NCBI GenBank assembly: GCA_905182995.1
Contig: CAJJDP010000024.1
Location: forward strand, 617,785-681,784
From: Paramecium octaurelia
Taxonomy: Eukaryota; Ciliophora; Oligohymenophorea; Peniculida; Parameciidae
Length of the DNA stretch: 64,000 nucleotides
Direction: 5' to 3'
This document shows positions 50,547 through 59,891 of this stretch, piece by piece (the first letter of the stretch is position 1; each line of letters opens with the position of its first letter). The notes under the pieces are model-generated. The model was not told where the DNA came from. It saw nothing but the letters and a program-made list of their open reading frames with translations, and ran no database searches. A program made the position numbers and the translations under genes.

Positions 50547-51850
50547 ATGGAAGGTGATAAAAAAAATAGAGTCTTAAGCATTGATTCTTAATTGTAATAA
50601 TACTTCAGTAAAATTGTACCTTATTTATAAATCACTCTAATTTTTAGAATAGTGAATATTTTTACTACCATTGCTGAGGCTAATGGAAAATTATACTATG
50701 GGAAGTTTGTCTATACAACTTGTTATGTTATGGATCAAGTAGAATCTTCATTTCTATCTGCTGCATCAGATATCGACGGATAAATTAATTATTATAGAGT
50801 AGCTTAAAAATAAGTTTATACTTTATAAGCGAAAAAGTAAGTTTATAAAATACTTGTTGATTTAACTGAATAGTTTCCAAAAACTAATATCTTATGTAAG
50901 AATGGTGAAAAAAGTGAAAAAAAATTGGATGAAGTATACTTAATTTGGATTTATACGGTTAATTCAAAGGAGACAACTTTGTACGTTTAACTGGATCTAT
51001 TTCTAAATCTCGAGTGAAATGAGTTTGCAAACCAAAAATGAAAGGGATTGCACATTGAAATTTTGATCATCGAATAAATACAACCTTTTACTTATTTAAT
51101 TTTATTCAAAGATTCATGGAGAGAACACAAGCATTGGATGATAAAGTAGTAAGTAAATTCTCTTTCTTCTACTATTTTTAATTTCTCTGTTATATTAAAT
51201 AAAGGGTTTCTCAAAATTTGATGACATTTATAAGTCATAGGTAATTTGGAGAAAATCTGACCTCTGAACTGTAAATGTTTAAGATTGGATAGAATCAAAT
51301 CCTGTTGTAATAATATAAGGTTGAATTAGATGATTATCCCCTTGTTCAATACAGGTGACCTTCAAGTAATTTAATATAATATATTATTGAGTACCAAGTT
51401 CTAATAAAGATAAGGTTGACTTTACTTGGTTGGCTTTTTAACTCGATGACTCCGTAGGTGATGGACCAATTGAACTTAAAATCTTTTGGTCAGAAATTTC
51501 AAATGAAAGTATCAAGAATAGCTACTCCTATAAAATAAATTTTGACCTTCTCCTGTTGCAATAGAAAACAATGATTTATTTGTATTTATTATTATTATAA
51601 TCATTAAAAGATACTATCTAAGAATGGATTTTACTTTGATTGAAAAAACTAAATTCGGTTTTTAATGTTGTAGCATAAATTGATATTGGAGGATAGTAGG
51701 TATAATAAGTCTATTCAATATATACGATATGTTTAAATTTAAAATCAATATTGAATAATCGATATGTATTTCTACAACTTTAAATAAGAAATATGGAATA
51801 AATTACTTACTTGTTTTAATCTAACTCATAAGTATAAATTACAAATATTA
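50547..51850 (+). pseudogene. Unrecognised gene, probably decaying
   Basis: Good coding character but broken. A frame from ATG 50547 (MEGDKKNRVLSIDSQLQQYF) runs 156 codons with folded-looking sequence (KLYYGKFVYTTCYVMDQVES, VYKILVDLTEQFPKTNILCK) to TGA 51015-51017. Further protein-like pieces follow near 51117-51355 (RVSQNLMTFISHRQFGENLT) and 51410-51640 (VDFTWLAFQLDDSVGDGPIE, SLKDTIQEWILL). The last continues in the same frame past TGA 51637-51639 into LKKLNSVFNVVAQIDIGGQQ. I found no clean introns linking them. Family unknown; an intact gene with unusual splicing is less likely. Confidence 0.4.
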
Positions 51851-51859
51851 TTATTATTA

Positions 51860-52417
51860 ATGTAACCACCTCCTCCTCCACCTTATGGCTATCCTCCTGC
51901 ATAGTACCCTCCTCCTCCTGCTTATGGATAACCTCCATATCCATAACCAGGTTATTAACCACCACCAACTGGTTATCCTTATCCACCTACTCCTGGTTAT
52001 CCTCCACCAGTTGGTGGGTATCCATAACCAGGGTATCCTCCTGCTCCTGGATATCCTCCCCCTTAACCTGGATATGTTCCACCTCCTAATTATGGATAAC
52101 CTTACCCACCTTAACCGTAAAATATTTGATCATTCTTTTAGATACCCTGGTTAATATCCTGCAACAGCGATAGTTGTTCCTTAGGGATAATAATTTTACG
52201 TCGGTGGAAATGTTCAAATAAAAATAAGACCCAATTGTTATTTGTATTATTTTATTTAAACATGAGATGTCGAGGGACTGGATACTATATGAAGAAAGGT
52301 AAGACCAAATAATGCAAAGATTGTTTGTGGGCAATGGGAATTTGCTTAAAATGCAACGGAACTGGATGGCATAAGAAGGGGAAAGTTTGCAAATGCAAAA
52401 TGTATAAAATATATTGA
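51860..52417 (+). CDS. Pro/Tyr/Gly-rich protein with C-terminal Cys knuckles
   Basis: The N-terminal ~90 residues are PGYPPP-type repeats (MQPPPPPYGYPPAQYPPPPA, PGYPPPVGGYPQPGYPP), often found in membrane-associated or scaffold proteins. The C-terminal ~55 residues carry CxxC motifs of DnaJ zinc-finger style: CYLCRGTGYYMKKGKTKQCK then CLKCNGTGWHKKGKVCKCK. A 25-nt intron near 52117-52141 is clear. A second, about 23 nt near 52246-52268 ending in GAG, is needed to create the first CxxC and is less usual. No J domain is present. Similar Pro-rich plus CxxCxGTG proteins occur in ciliates and other protists; the function is unknown. Confidence 0.7.
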
Positions 52418-52698
52418 ATCATTCAAATACAAATCTGATTCCATTTTCAAAAGCTTGGTTCCATATTATATGTAAATATAAATAGTCTGCTTCTCATTAA
52501 ATAGGGTCTGCTATGTCTCTGTTTTGTTTAAATACATCAATTGCTTATCCACAGGAATAAATCCTTTTAAATAGTTTTTCTTAATGATTCTTTATAATTT
52601 AGTATTTTATCAATGTTTATAAATATGTGATTGGAATAGATATTGAAAAATATTGTGTTTTCAGTTATATTGTATTTAATAATTATTATTTATAATAA

Positions 52699-53948
52699 AT
52701 GACAGATATTCATTCTTAGCAGAAAAGCGTGTAAAAAGTACGATTTAATTCCAAAATAGTAAGCATATATTGATGATCTATTCACAAATGACAACGAACT
52801 TGATGAGGATAAGGATATAATTAAATAATACAACACTGCTAAGAAAGAAAGAAAAACTATTGAAGCCCATAAGCAATTGCTAGATAATAGAGTGGCATTG
52901 TTGAAACAAGAGGAGATCAGAACTTTAAAAAAGATAGAGGAGACTCGAAAAAAGGCTTTGGAAATTTACTATCTTAAAAAAAAGAATGAAGAAAAACTGA
53001 AAAAAGTAAATCTACTTAAATGAATATTTTAGAGAGAAGAAGAAAAAGAGCAGTTGTAGAAGAAATAGGAACAATAACAATAAATTCGAAAATAGCAAGA
53101 GAGAGAACATAAATTATTAATTGAAAAACATCGAAGTGATAAAGTGCAAAAAGCATTTATAATAAAATAATAAACCAAACATAATGAAGTTAGGAAAATG
53201 AGTTCTCAAAAATAATCCTTAACAACTCTTAAACAAAAAAATTAAATAATAAGAGAATCAAGAGATCTGAATAGAGTGAAGGAAAGAATTGTGTTGGAAA
53301 AAAGAGAAGCTATAAGAGAATAATTAGGAAAGAAATTAGTATTTGAGCAAAAATTAAAAGATGGAAAATAAAAAGGTAAATAATAAGCAATTATTTTAGA
53401 GATTGAACAAATAGAAACATATGAAATGGATTTACTATAAAAGTTATAAAACACTTAGTAAATGTAAAAAACAGCCTTTGAAGAATTAGAATCAGCTTTA
53501 ACTATGACTGCTAAAGAATTTGCAGAAAAGTACCTGCAACCAAAATAAAAGGAGTATTTAACAAATAATTATTATTAGAGATCAAAATAAGGATCTTTCA
53601 AATTTTAACACTGACGAAGAGGGAGGCTAACAACATTAAGATAGGCCACATATTGATGAATCCGATAAGGATTAATCATCTAAGATATCAATTGAATAGA
53701 TAAACGAGATAAATGAACCAAATCTTTAGAATTATATAAATAAAGATGACAATGGTGATTAAAATGATAACTAAAATCAAGATAAAAAGGAATCTGACTC
53801 TAGATAAGATGATTAGAATAATCAATAATCTTTTCATCAAGAAGAAGGAAATTAAAATTAACAGAACAATTAAAATGAGATCCCTAATGTATTAGATTCC
53901 CCAAAAGCTTAAGATAAATAAGATGATCAATAATAAGAAGAATAATGA
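52699..53948 (+). CDS. Long charged coiled-coil protein
   Basis: From ATG 52699 to TGA 53946-53948. The frame requires three introns: 22 nt near 52739-52760, 27 nt near 53007-53033 and 25 nt near 53553-53577. The first two thirds are continuous Lys/Glu/Gln helix (KIEETRKKALEIYYLKKKNE, QLGKKLVFEQKLKDGKQKGK), a trichohyalin-like single alpha-helix or coiled coil. The last ~120 residues are Asp/Asn/Gln-rich and disordered (NQDKKESDSRQDDQNNQQ). Such proteins are frequent in the ciliate cortex and axoneme, but no family mark is seen. Confidence 0.75.
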
Positions 53949-54125
53949 TTGTTCTATATAATAGTAATTTTGTGATAATTAATCACTATTATTCAAAATT
54001 ACTTTTTAAGTATTCCAATCCTCTTCATATATACTCATCTTAGTCTTTCTTAAAAAATTGAACAAATTATATATTTCTTCAATAATTAAATTAACTCTTT
54101 GAATAAAGTCTGAAAAATAAATACT

Positions 54126-54683
54126 TCAAAATTCAAAATAGGCTTATAAATTAACGAAATGCAAATATTAATTCAATGAACTGCCATTGTTATCATAAAA
54201 CAGTATTTATTTCACAAATGTATCAGAAAACTTTATTTTTGTAATACTAGTAGCAACTGTGTCTTCATAAATTAATTGTATTAGACCTTGAGAGTTTTAA
54301 ACTTAGACCTTTATATCAAATGTTCTTAAATTAATATCTCTATCATAGACCCAAAATTTTATTGTATTAATCTCGTATATTTATGGTAAATCAATTATCA
54401 CAAATTGCCCAATACTTGAAATAGTGTATCCTTTTCCTGAACCTACATCATATACTTCAGATCTTAAAGGACTTCGGTTAAATTAGTTACCTGCAAATCC
54501 AACTTACTTCTTATTAGAGATTAAAGCTCCTTTTTGTTCTTATAATATATTTTTATATTATCCTCTCAAAGTAGAACGAACCTTTAAGGTTTAATATGTT
54601 TTGCAAAAGCAGGATTGATTACATGATAATGTTGGTGTAGCAAAAAAACTATGCAAGAGCAAAACAGATAAAACAGTGTTCAT
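54126..54683 (-). CDS. Secreted protein with F5/8C (discoidin)-like domain
   Basis: Intronless frame of 185 codons. Signal peptide MNTVLSVLLLHSFFATPTLS, then a Cys-containing segment. A galactose-binding-like beta-sandwich follows: GYTISSIGQFVIIDLPQIYE, INTIKFWVYDRDINLRTFDI, TKIKFSDTFVK and the closing strand YLHFVNLQAYFEF. The pattern IDL...YxINxIxFxxxDRD is shared with F5/8 type C domains and the similar domain of BTBD9-type proteins. It probably binds a ligand at the cell surface or in a secretory compartment (inference). Confidence 0.7.
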
Positions 54684-55120
54684 TATTATTAAAATTAAGA
54701 ACTTAAAAATTACAACACTTAAAACTTATAAAACTGAAAAGGTTTTCTGGTTTCTATGTAGATTCTTTACGCAAATGATATTTTGAGTTTGATAGTAATG
54801 TATTTGATCAGGTAGTTAACAATCCTATTTGTAAATATGAAATCAATTAAGCCAAAAATTTGGACTTTAATTAAATTCACATTAGATAATTAGTTTTAAG
54901 GATTAATTTTATATATAACATTTTGATTCGCAACTAAAATATTAATTTGTAATCAGATGAAATAGATATATCAAGTTATTCGGAATAGGTAAATAGAGAA
55001 TTTAAAATTGCATACTAATTATGTCTTCCTCTGTTTCTTTCTATTTTGTATAACATTTGTTTAATTCTATTTTTTATTTACTACTAAATAATTACATTAA
55101 ATATCTTTTTTTTGATCGAA

Positions 55121-55672
55121 ATGAAATTCTGTCTTAATTCTTTATAAGGTGCATTTCTAATTGTAATAATTTTAAATAGAGTTAGATCATTAAAATTCTA
55201 CAATATCATTTTCAATTAACACAATTCATAAATAAAGACTTGCCCTGATTTTGAATAAAATTAGATTTATTATAAAATCAAGGCAAAATATATAGGACCT
55301 TTAGAAGATGAAACTGCTTAACCAATTAAAGAAAATATAATAAATATTAGAGACAATTTCTTATAAAATCCCGATCTTTTTCCGCTTTTTAGAGGAGAGT
55401 AAGATAGATTTAAAACCTCAATCATATTTATTCAATTATGGAACCTAATCATATTAAATCAACATAAATTATTAATTTTAAGGTTATAGCTCGAAAACTT
55501 TTTTTCAGAAATAGTAATGAATAAATTTATTACTTCAAATTCTTTTTTAATGCAAATCTCTAAGGTTATATAATAATATAAAATATTAGTAAATCAAATC
55601 ATTCATGATCAAGTACTTATAAAACAAATAAGTCCTTGTAATTTATTGATTATGATCGCAATGACAGCCTGA
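55121..55672 (+). CDS. Putative membrane protein, first copy
   Basis: An open frame of 183 codons from ATG 55121 (MKFCLNSLQGAFLIVIILNR) to TGA 55670-55672. One hydrophobic segment lies at the start, then a polar region (DETAQPIKENIINIRDNFLQ) and a helical C-terminus. The same frame is open upstream to 54779 and there encodes another hydrophobic stretch (LCLPLFLSILYNICLILFFI), but no ATG begins it, so the true 5' end may be missing or use an unseen exon. No family recognised. It could be the 3' part of a degenerated membrane-protein gene. Confidence 0.4.
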
Positions 55673-55718
55673 ATAGAAAATGCATATATATGTATTTATA
55701 TTGTACATCAGAAATTAA

Positions 55719-56156
55719 TCATTCCTTTTTCTCTTCTGCTCTAATTTTACCTTTTCCATTTGTTAATCTAACATTAAGTTCAGCTGCTCTTCTAACAAGA
55801 GTAGCTCTTTTTCTAGCTGAAAGATTGTGTGCTAATTCACCTACAAAACTTCTATTATTTGTAAGCAATAACTCAAGATCTTTTTCATTGGTAATTAACA
55901 ATTTTCTGAAACCAGTTTAATCCAAGTATCTAAAATGTCATTTGATTTCACAATACCTTGTCTTTTTGTCGCCTCTATAACCAGCTTTTGGCATAGGTCT
56001 ATTTCCTCTAAATCTTCTTCTGACTCTGTTATCAATACCTCTTGGTCTTCTCCAGCTTGGTCTTAATTTGTGGGGGTAGTCTTCTGATTCAAATCTAACA
56101 AATCTCTTTGTTCTCTTGTGAACTATTCTTTTGTGAGCAAGTGACTTGACAACCAT
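55719..56156 (-). CDS. RPL32: Ribosomal protein eL32, first copy
   Basis: A core protein of the cytosolic large ribosomal subunit. Exon 1 starts [20 protein letters not shown] and contains [20 protein letters not shown], the family hallmark. A 27-nt intron (GTATTG...TTTTAG) splits ...KKTR from YLDQTGFRKLL. Exon 2 holds [20 protein letters not shown] and [16 protein letters not shown]. Total about 136 residues, the normal eL32 length. TGA at 55719-55721. It lies in the repeated segment, so the genome probably has one gene here. Confidence 0.95.
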
Positions 56157-56293
56157 ATTTTAATTAAAAATAAAAGATTTTAATTCAAAAATTCTTCATC
56201 ATTTTCAAGTATATATTTCATAATAATATCTTGTTTTTTTAAGGGTTGATTGATGAATTTGCTTGGAAGGAAGCTTTCATTGAAAGTGTTTAG

Positions 56294-56294
56294 N
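56294..56294. other. Single undetermined base at repeat junction
   Basis: The only N in the window lies exactly between the two copies of the 1,354-bp segment, which marks a scaffold join rather than a sequencing ambiguity. Confidence 0.9.
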
Positions 56295-56475
56295 TATTAA
56301 TTTGTAATCAGATGAAATAGATATATCAAGTTATTCGGAATAGGTAAATAGAGAATTTAAAATTGCATACTAATTATGTCTTCCTCTGTTTCTTTCTATT
56401 TTGTATAACATTTGTTTAATTCTATTTTTTATTTACTACTAAATAATTACATTAAATATCTTTTTTTTGATCGAA

Positions 56476-57027
56476 ATGAAATTCTGTCTTAATTCTTTAT
56501 AAGGTGCATTTCTAATTGTAATAATTTTAAATAGAGTTAGATCATTAAAATTCTACAATATCATTTTCAATTAACACAATTCATAAATAAAGACTTGCCC
56601 TGATTTTGAATAAAATTAGATTTATTATAAAATCAAGGCAAAATATATAGGACCTTTAGAAGATGAAACTGCTTAACCAATTAAAGAAAATATAATAAAT
56701 ATTAGAGACAATTTCTTATAAAATCCCGATCTTTTTCCGCTTTTTAGAGGAGAGTAAGATAGATTTAAAACCTCAATCATATTTATTCAATTATGGAACC
56801 TAATCATATTAAATCAACATAAATTATTAATTTTAAGGTTATAGCTCGAAAACTTTTTTTCAGAAATAGTAATGAATAAATTTATTACTTCAAATTCTTT
56901 TTTAATGCAAATCTCTAAGGTTATATAATAATATAAAATATTAGTAAATCAAATCATTCATGATCAAGTACTTATAAAACAAATAAGTCCTTGTAATTTA
57001 TTGATTATGATCGCAATGACAGCCTGA
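56476..57027 (+). CDS. Putative membrane protein, second copy
   Basis: Same 183-codon frame as at 55121-55672, at the constant 1,355-base offset. It lacks the unique upstream DNA of the first copy because the repeat starts at 56295. Probably not a separate gene. Confidence 0.35.
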
Positions 57028-57073
57028 ATAGAAAATGCATATATATGTATTTATATTGTACATCAGAAATTAA

Positions 57074-57511
57074 TCATTCCTTTTTCTCTTCTGCTCTAAT
57101 TTTACCTTTTCCATTTGTTAATCTAACATTAAGTTCAGCTGCTCTTCTAACAAGAGTAGCTCTTTTTCTAGCTGAAAGATTGTGTGCTAATTCACCTACA
57201 AAACTTCTATTATTTGTAAGCAATAACTCAAGATCTTTTTCATTGGTAATTAACAATTTTCTGAAACCAGTTTAATCCAAGTATCTAAAATGTCATTTGA
57301 TTTCACAATACCTTGTCTTTTTGTCGCCTCTATAACCAGCTTTTGGCATAGGTCTATTTCCTCTAAATCTTCTTCTGACTCTGTTATCAATACCTCTTGG
57401 TCTTCTCCAGCTTGGTCTTAATTTGTGGGGGTAGTCTTCTGATTCAAATCTAACAAATCTCTTTGTTCTCTTGTGAACTATTCTTTTGTGAGCAAGTGAC
57501 TTGACAACCAT
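57074..57511 (-). CDS. RPL32: Ribosomal protein eL32, second copy
   Basis: Same exons, intron and stop as the copy at 55719-56156. If the repeat is an assembly overlap, this and the first copy are one gene; if the duplication is real, two eL32 genes with the same product sit in tandem on the minus strand. Confidence 0.9.
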
Positions 57512-57648
57512 ATTTTAATTAAAAATAAAAGATTTTAATTCAAAAATTCTTCATCATTTTCAAGTATATATTTCATAATAATATCTTGTTTTTTTAAGGG
57601 TTGATTGATGAATTTGCTTGGAAGGAAGCTTTCATTGAAAGTGTTTAG

Positions 57649-58053
57649 ACATTTTGATACCTTTTTTGACACTTAATCATTTCAATTTAATTTAGATGAA
57701 GATGTTTAATAAGATTAATATGGGTATATAATAATTCGAGAATGTATTTTATATATTATGAAAATAATTCAAATTGAAATGTCTCATAATTCCTATAGGT
57801 TTCCCTCCAAAAATTTAAAATAATTAATCAGGATGTAAAAATTAACTATAATTAGGATTGGATTTTAATATGAAGATAAAAACATATTTAAATATCCACC
57901 ATTTAAATAGTGGTTATAATCATAAAATAGAATTGAAATCATATTATTTGATAGTGTAATGCTTTGTGAGCTGCATATTATTGATCTTTTAAATCCCTTT
58001 TTTTTAATCATTTTCTTTTTTATTTTAGGAGTGATTTTTTCATCTTTTTGTAG
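57649..58053. other. Intergenic stretch
   Basis: About 400 AT-rich bases after the second repeat copy. A plus-strand frame at 57959-58156 is open, but it overlaps better minus-strand coding sequence and lacks introns or homology. Nothing else is seen. Confidence 0.45.
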
Positions 58054-58790
58054 TCAAATGTTAAATTTTGGTACTAATTTTGCAGATTATCTAAGACAAT
58101 TTGATTTAAATAGATTTTTTGTATTTTCAGATAAGTTTGATGTATCTTATGAATAAAAATTTCTAATTGCCTCAAACAATTCATATTTTTGAAACTATAG
58201 AAATTCAGAATCAAGAGTTACAAACAATACTAAGTCAGTTTATACGTCTTTACCATCAAAATAATCAGTTATTGTAGTAATATTTGCATCATACTGAATA
58301 AGAGATAGAATACTTATTTCCATATCCGTTATCCCCAGAACTATATTTAAATTGACATTAGTCGACACAGTCTTGAATATTCATCTGTATTTTGGTTTGG
58401 CATTCATTGAACTAAAGAATATATTTTATTAATAACCTTTACTGCAATCATTAACGAAGCTATACCTAGCAAATCTGCCTTTTCAGAATGGATTTGGTTT
58501 TTTGAAAAAAATAATTTACTTAGAATGGCAGCTAATTCAATTGTTTTGATTTCCAATTTATTTTACTCGCCAACTTAATATCAGGATAAATATAAAACCT
58601 CAAAGATCCAATGTATAAACATCTAAAATATTTGAAGCATTTGCTCAGGTATAATTATATCCAATTTTATATCTCTCCTTACAAGGGGGTTATAGTGATC
58701 CAAATCCATGAGTTTTTTAATAAAATATAATAATTTGAAATAAATTGAACCAATTTGAGAATTTCGTACACCGGACTAGTTTTTAGCCAT
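58054..58790 (-). pseudogene. Cyclin-like gene with in-frame TGA
   Basis: From ATG 58790 (MAKNQSGVRNSQIGSIYFKL) the frame resembles the cyclin N-terminal box: RRDIKLDIIIPEQMLQIF, MFIHWIFEVLYLS, then after an in-frame TGA at 58581-58583, KLEIKTIELAAILSKLFFSK and DLLGIASLMIAVKFNEC (like the LxGxxxLxIAxKxEE helix). A 25-nt intron near 58417-58441 fits before FNEC. The next part is in other frames, ending YELFEAIRNFYSQ...PKFNI before TGA 58054-58056. The single TGA replaces what could be Trp. It is either a recently damaged gene or a sequence error. The cyclin call is tentative. Confidence 0.4.
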
Positions 58791-59891
58791 GCACAATAGT
58801 AAATCTTTCGATATGATACTAAAAAAATCACAATTTGAAGAACGAAATATTTAAAAATTACCATTAAAGAAGAATTTATTAAATTTTGAAAAACTAATTC
58901 CATTTAGGTAAACAGGCTATTATCTTTTATGAAAAATCAAACTTGTTGTAATCTCAAATTTAATTCTTTAAGGCTTTTATTAAAATACTATTACTTTATA
59001 AATCCATATACATAATATCTGAATTATCTTAATCTGATGAGAGGATTTAAATTTTGCTCAAAATATATAAGGATCTTTATTACATTAAGATTAGAGAACC
59101 TGAAATTTTTGAATTATTATCAATTTAACTCTAAAATCATAATGAAAATTCCTTCCATCTAACCTGATGTCGCAGTGTGAATTTTTGCTTTCAAACCTTT
59201 ATTGGAAGTTTGTTTTATGCGAAACAAATAGTTTCTAATTAGTGGTTCTTAATTTATTGTATCTTCAGTTTGTTGTCCTTTAATTCTAATTCAGATTATG
59301 ATTATCAAAAATTTTTGGAATTAAAAAGAATTATCGTCCTGTAACTTACTACTGATGCTTTAGGTTTACTTTTCATAAAACAATGCTTATTGTTATTAAA
59401 TATTCTTTTTTTTTTCTATTAATTTAATAATTGCAAAAAAATTTTGTTGAAAAATTATTTTCATATATGGATAAATTATTTATTAATTATATATTGATGA
59501 TCAAAATTTAGAATTTTACTAACACTTAAAGTTACTTTTTCGCCTTGAAGTTCATATTGGCTAACTAATGTAAATGGATATTTAGACGCGTGTATTTATA
59601 ACAAAAATAAATTGCTTGGGTATGAATAGAGCTAATTTGCTTATTTTTCAGGCAAAAAATAATAGAAATATCTATAATTGTAAGCCATGTCTTATCCAAC
59701 TTACCTAGCCTCTCACCATAATTAAACAGAATAAATCCATCCATTCAATAAGACTAAATGATATGTCATAATAATTAAAAGATCCATCTTAATCTTTGGA
59801 AATAACTAAATATGTTTTACAATATGCTCTAATCAAATCAAAGCTATTTAAGTTCCTAATGTTATTTGAATTAGGCTTCATTCTCTAAGCA
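58791..59891 (-). pseudogene. Unresolved coding remnants, minus strand
   Basis: The minus strand shows protein-like pieces without a consistent structure: from ATG 59881 MKPNSNNIRNLNSFDLIRAY and FNYYDISFSLIEWMDLFCL (near 59720-59881), then PFTLVSQYELQGEKVTLSVS near 59510-59570, then a Gln/Lys stretch near 59200-59330. A 33-nt GT...TAG candidate near 59675-59707 does not restore the frame. It may be a short gene downstream of the ankyrin gene, now degenerating. No family recognised. Confidence 0.3.

Larger units (their letters stand above)
54940..56293. repeat. 1,354-bp segment, first copy (direct repeat across an N)
   Basis: This segment appears again at 56295-57648 at a constant offset of 1,355 bases, separated only by the single N at 56294. 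Everywhere I compared them, including both coding frames, the copies are the same. The junction looks like two contigs that overlap by 1,354 bases but were scaffolded instead of merged. A very recent tandem duplication is the alternative. Confidence 0.9.
56295..57648. repeat. 1,354-bp segment, second copy
   Basis: Second copy of 54940-56293. It begins in the middle of the upstream membrane-protein frame and ends with the shared string GAAAGTGTTTAG, after which the sequence becomes unique (ACATTTTGATACC). In the first copy the same string abuts the N. Confidence 0.9.

Noticed and set aside
52086-52334. Minus-strand open frame over the Pro-rich gene
   Set aside because: The plus strand has the PGYPPP repeats, a good 25-nt intron and CxxC motifs; the minus frame has no recognisable feature.
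58679-58903. Minus-strand frame MELVFQNLINSSLMVIF... that looks like a membrane protein
   Set aside because: An overlapping frame in the same strand matches the cyclin pattern from MAKNQSG onward and continues downstream; this frame does not.
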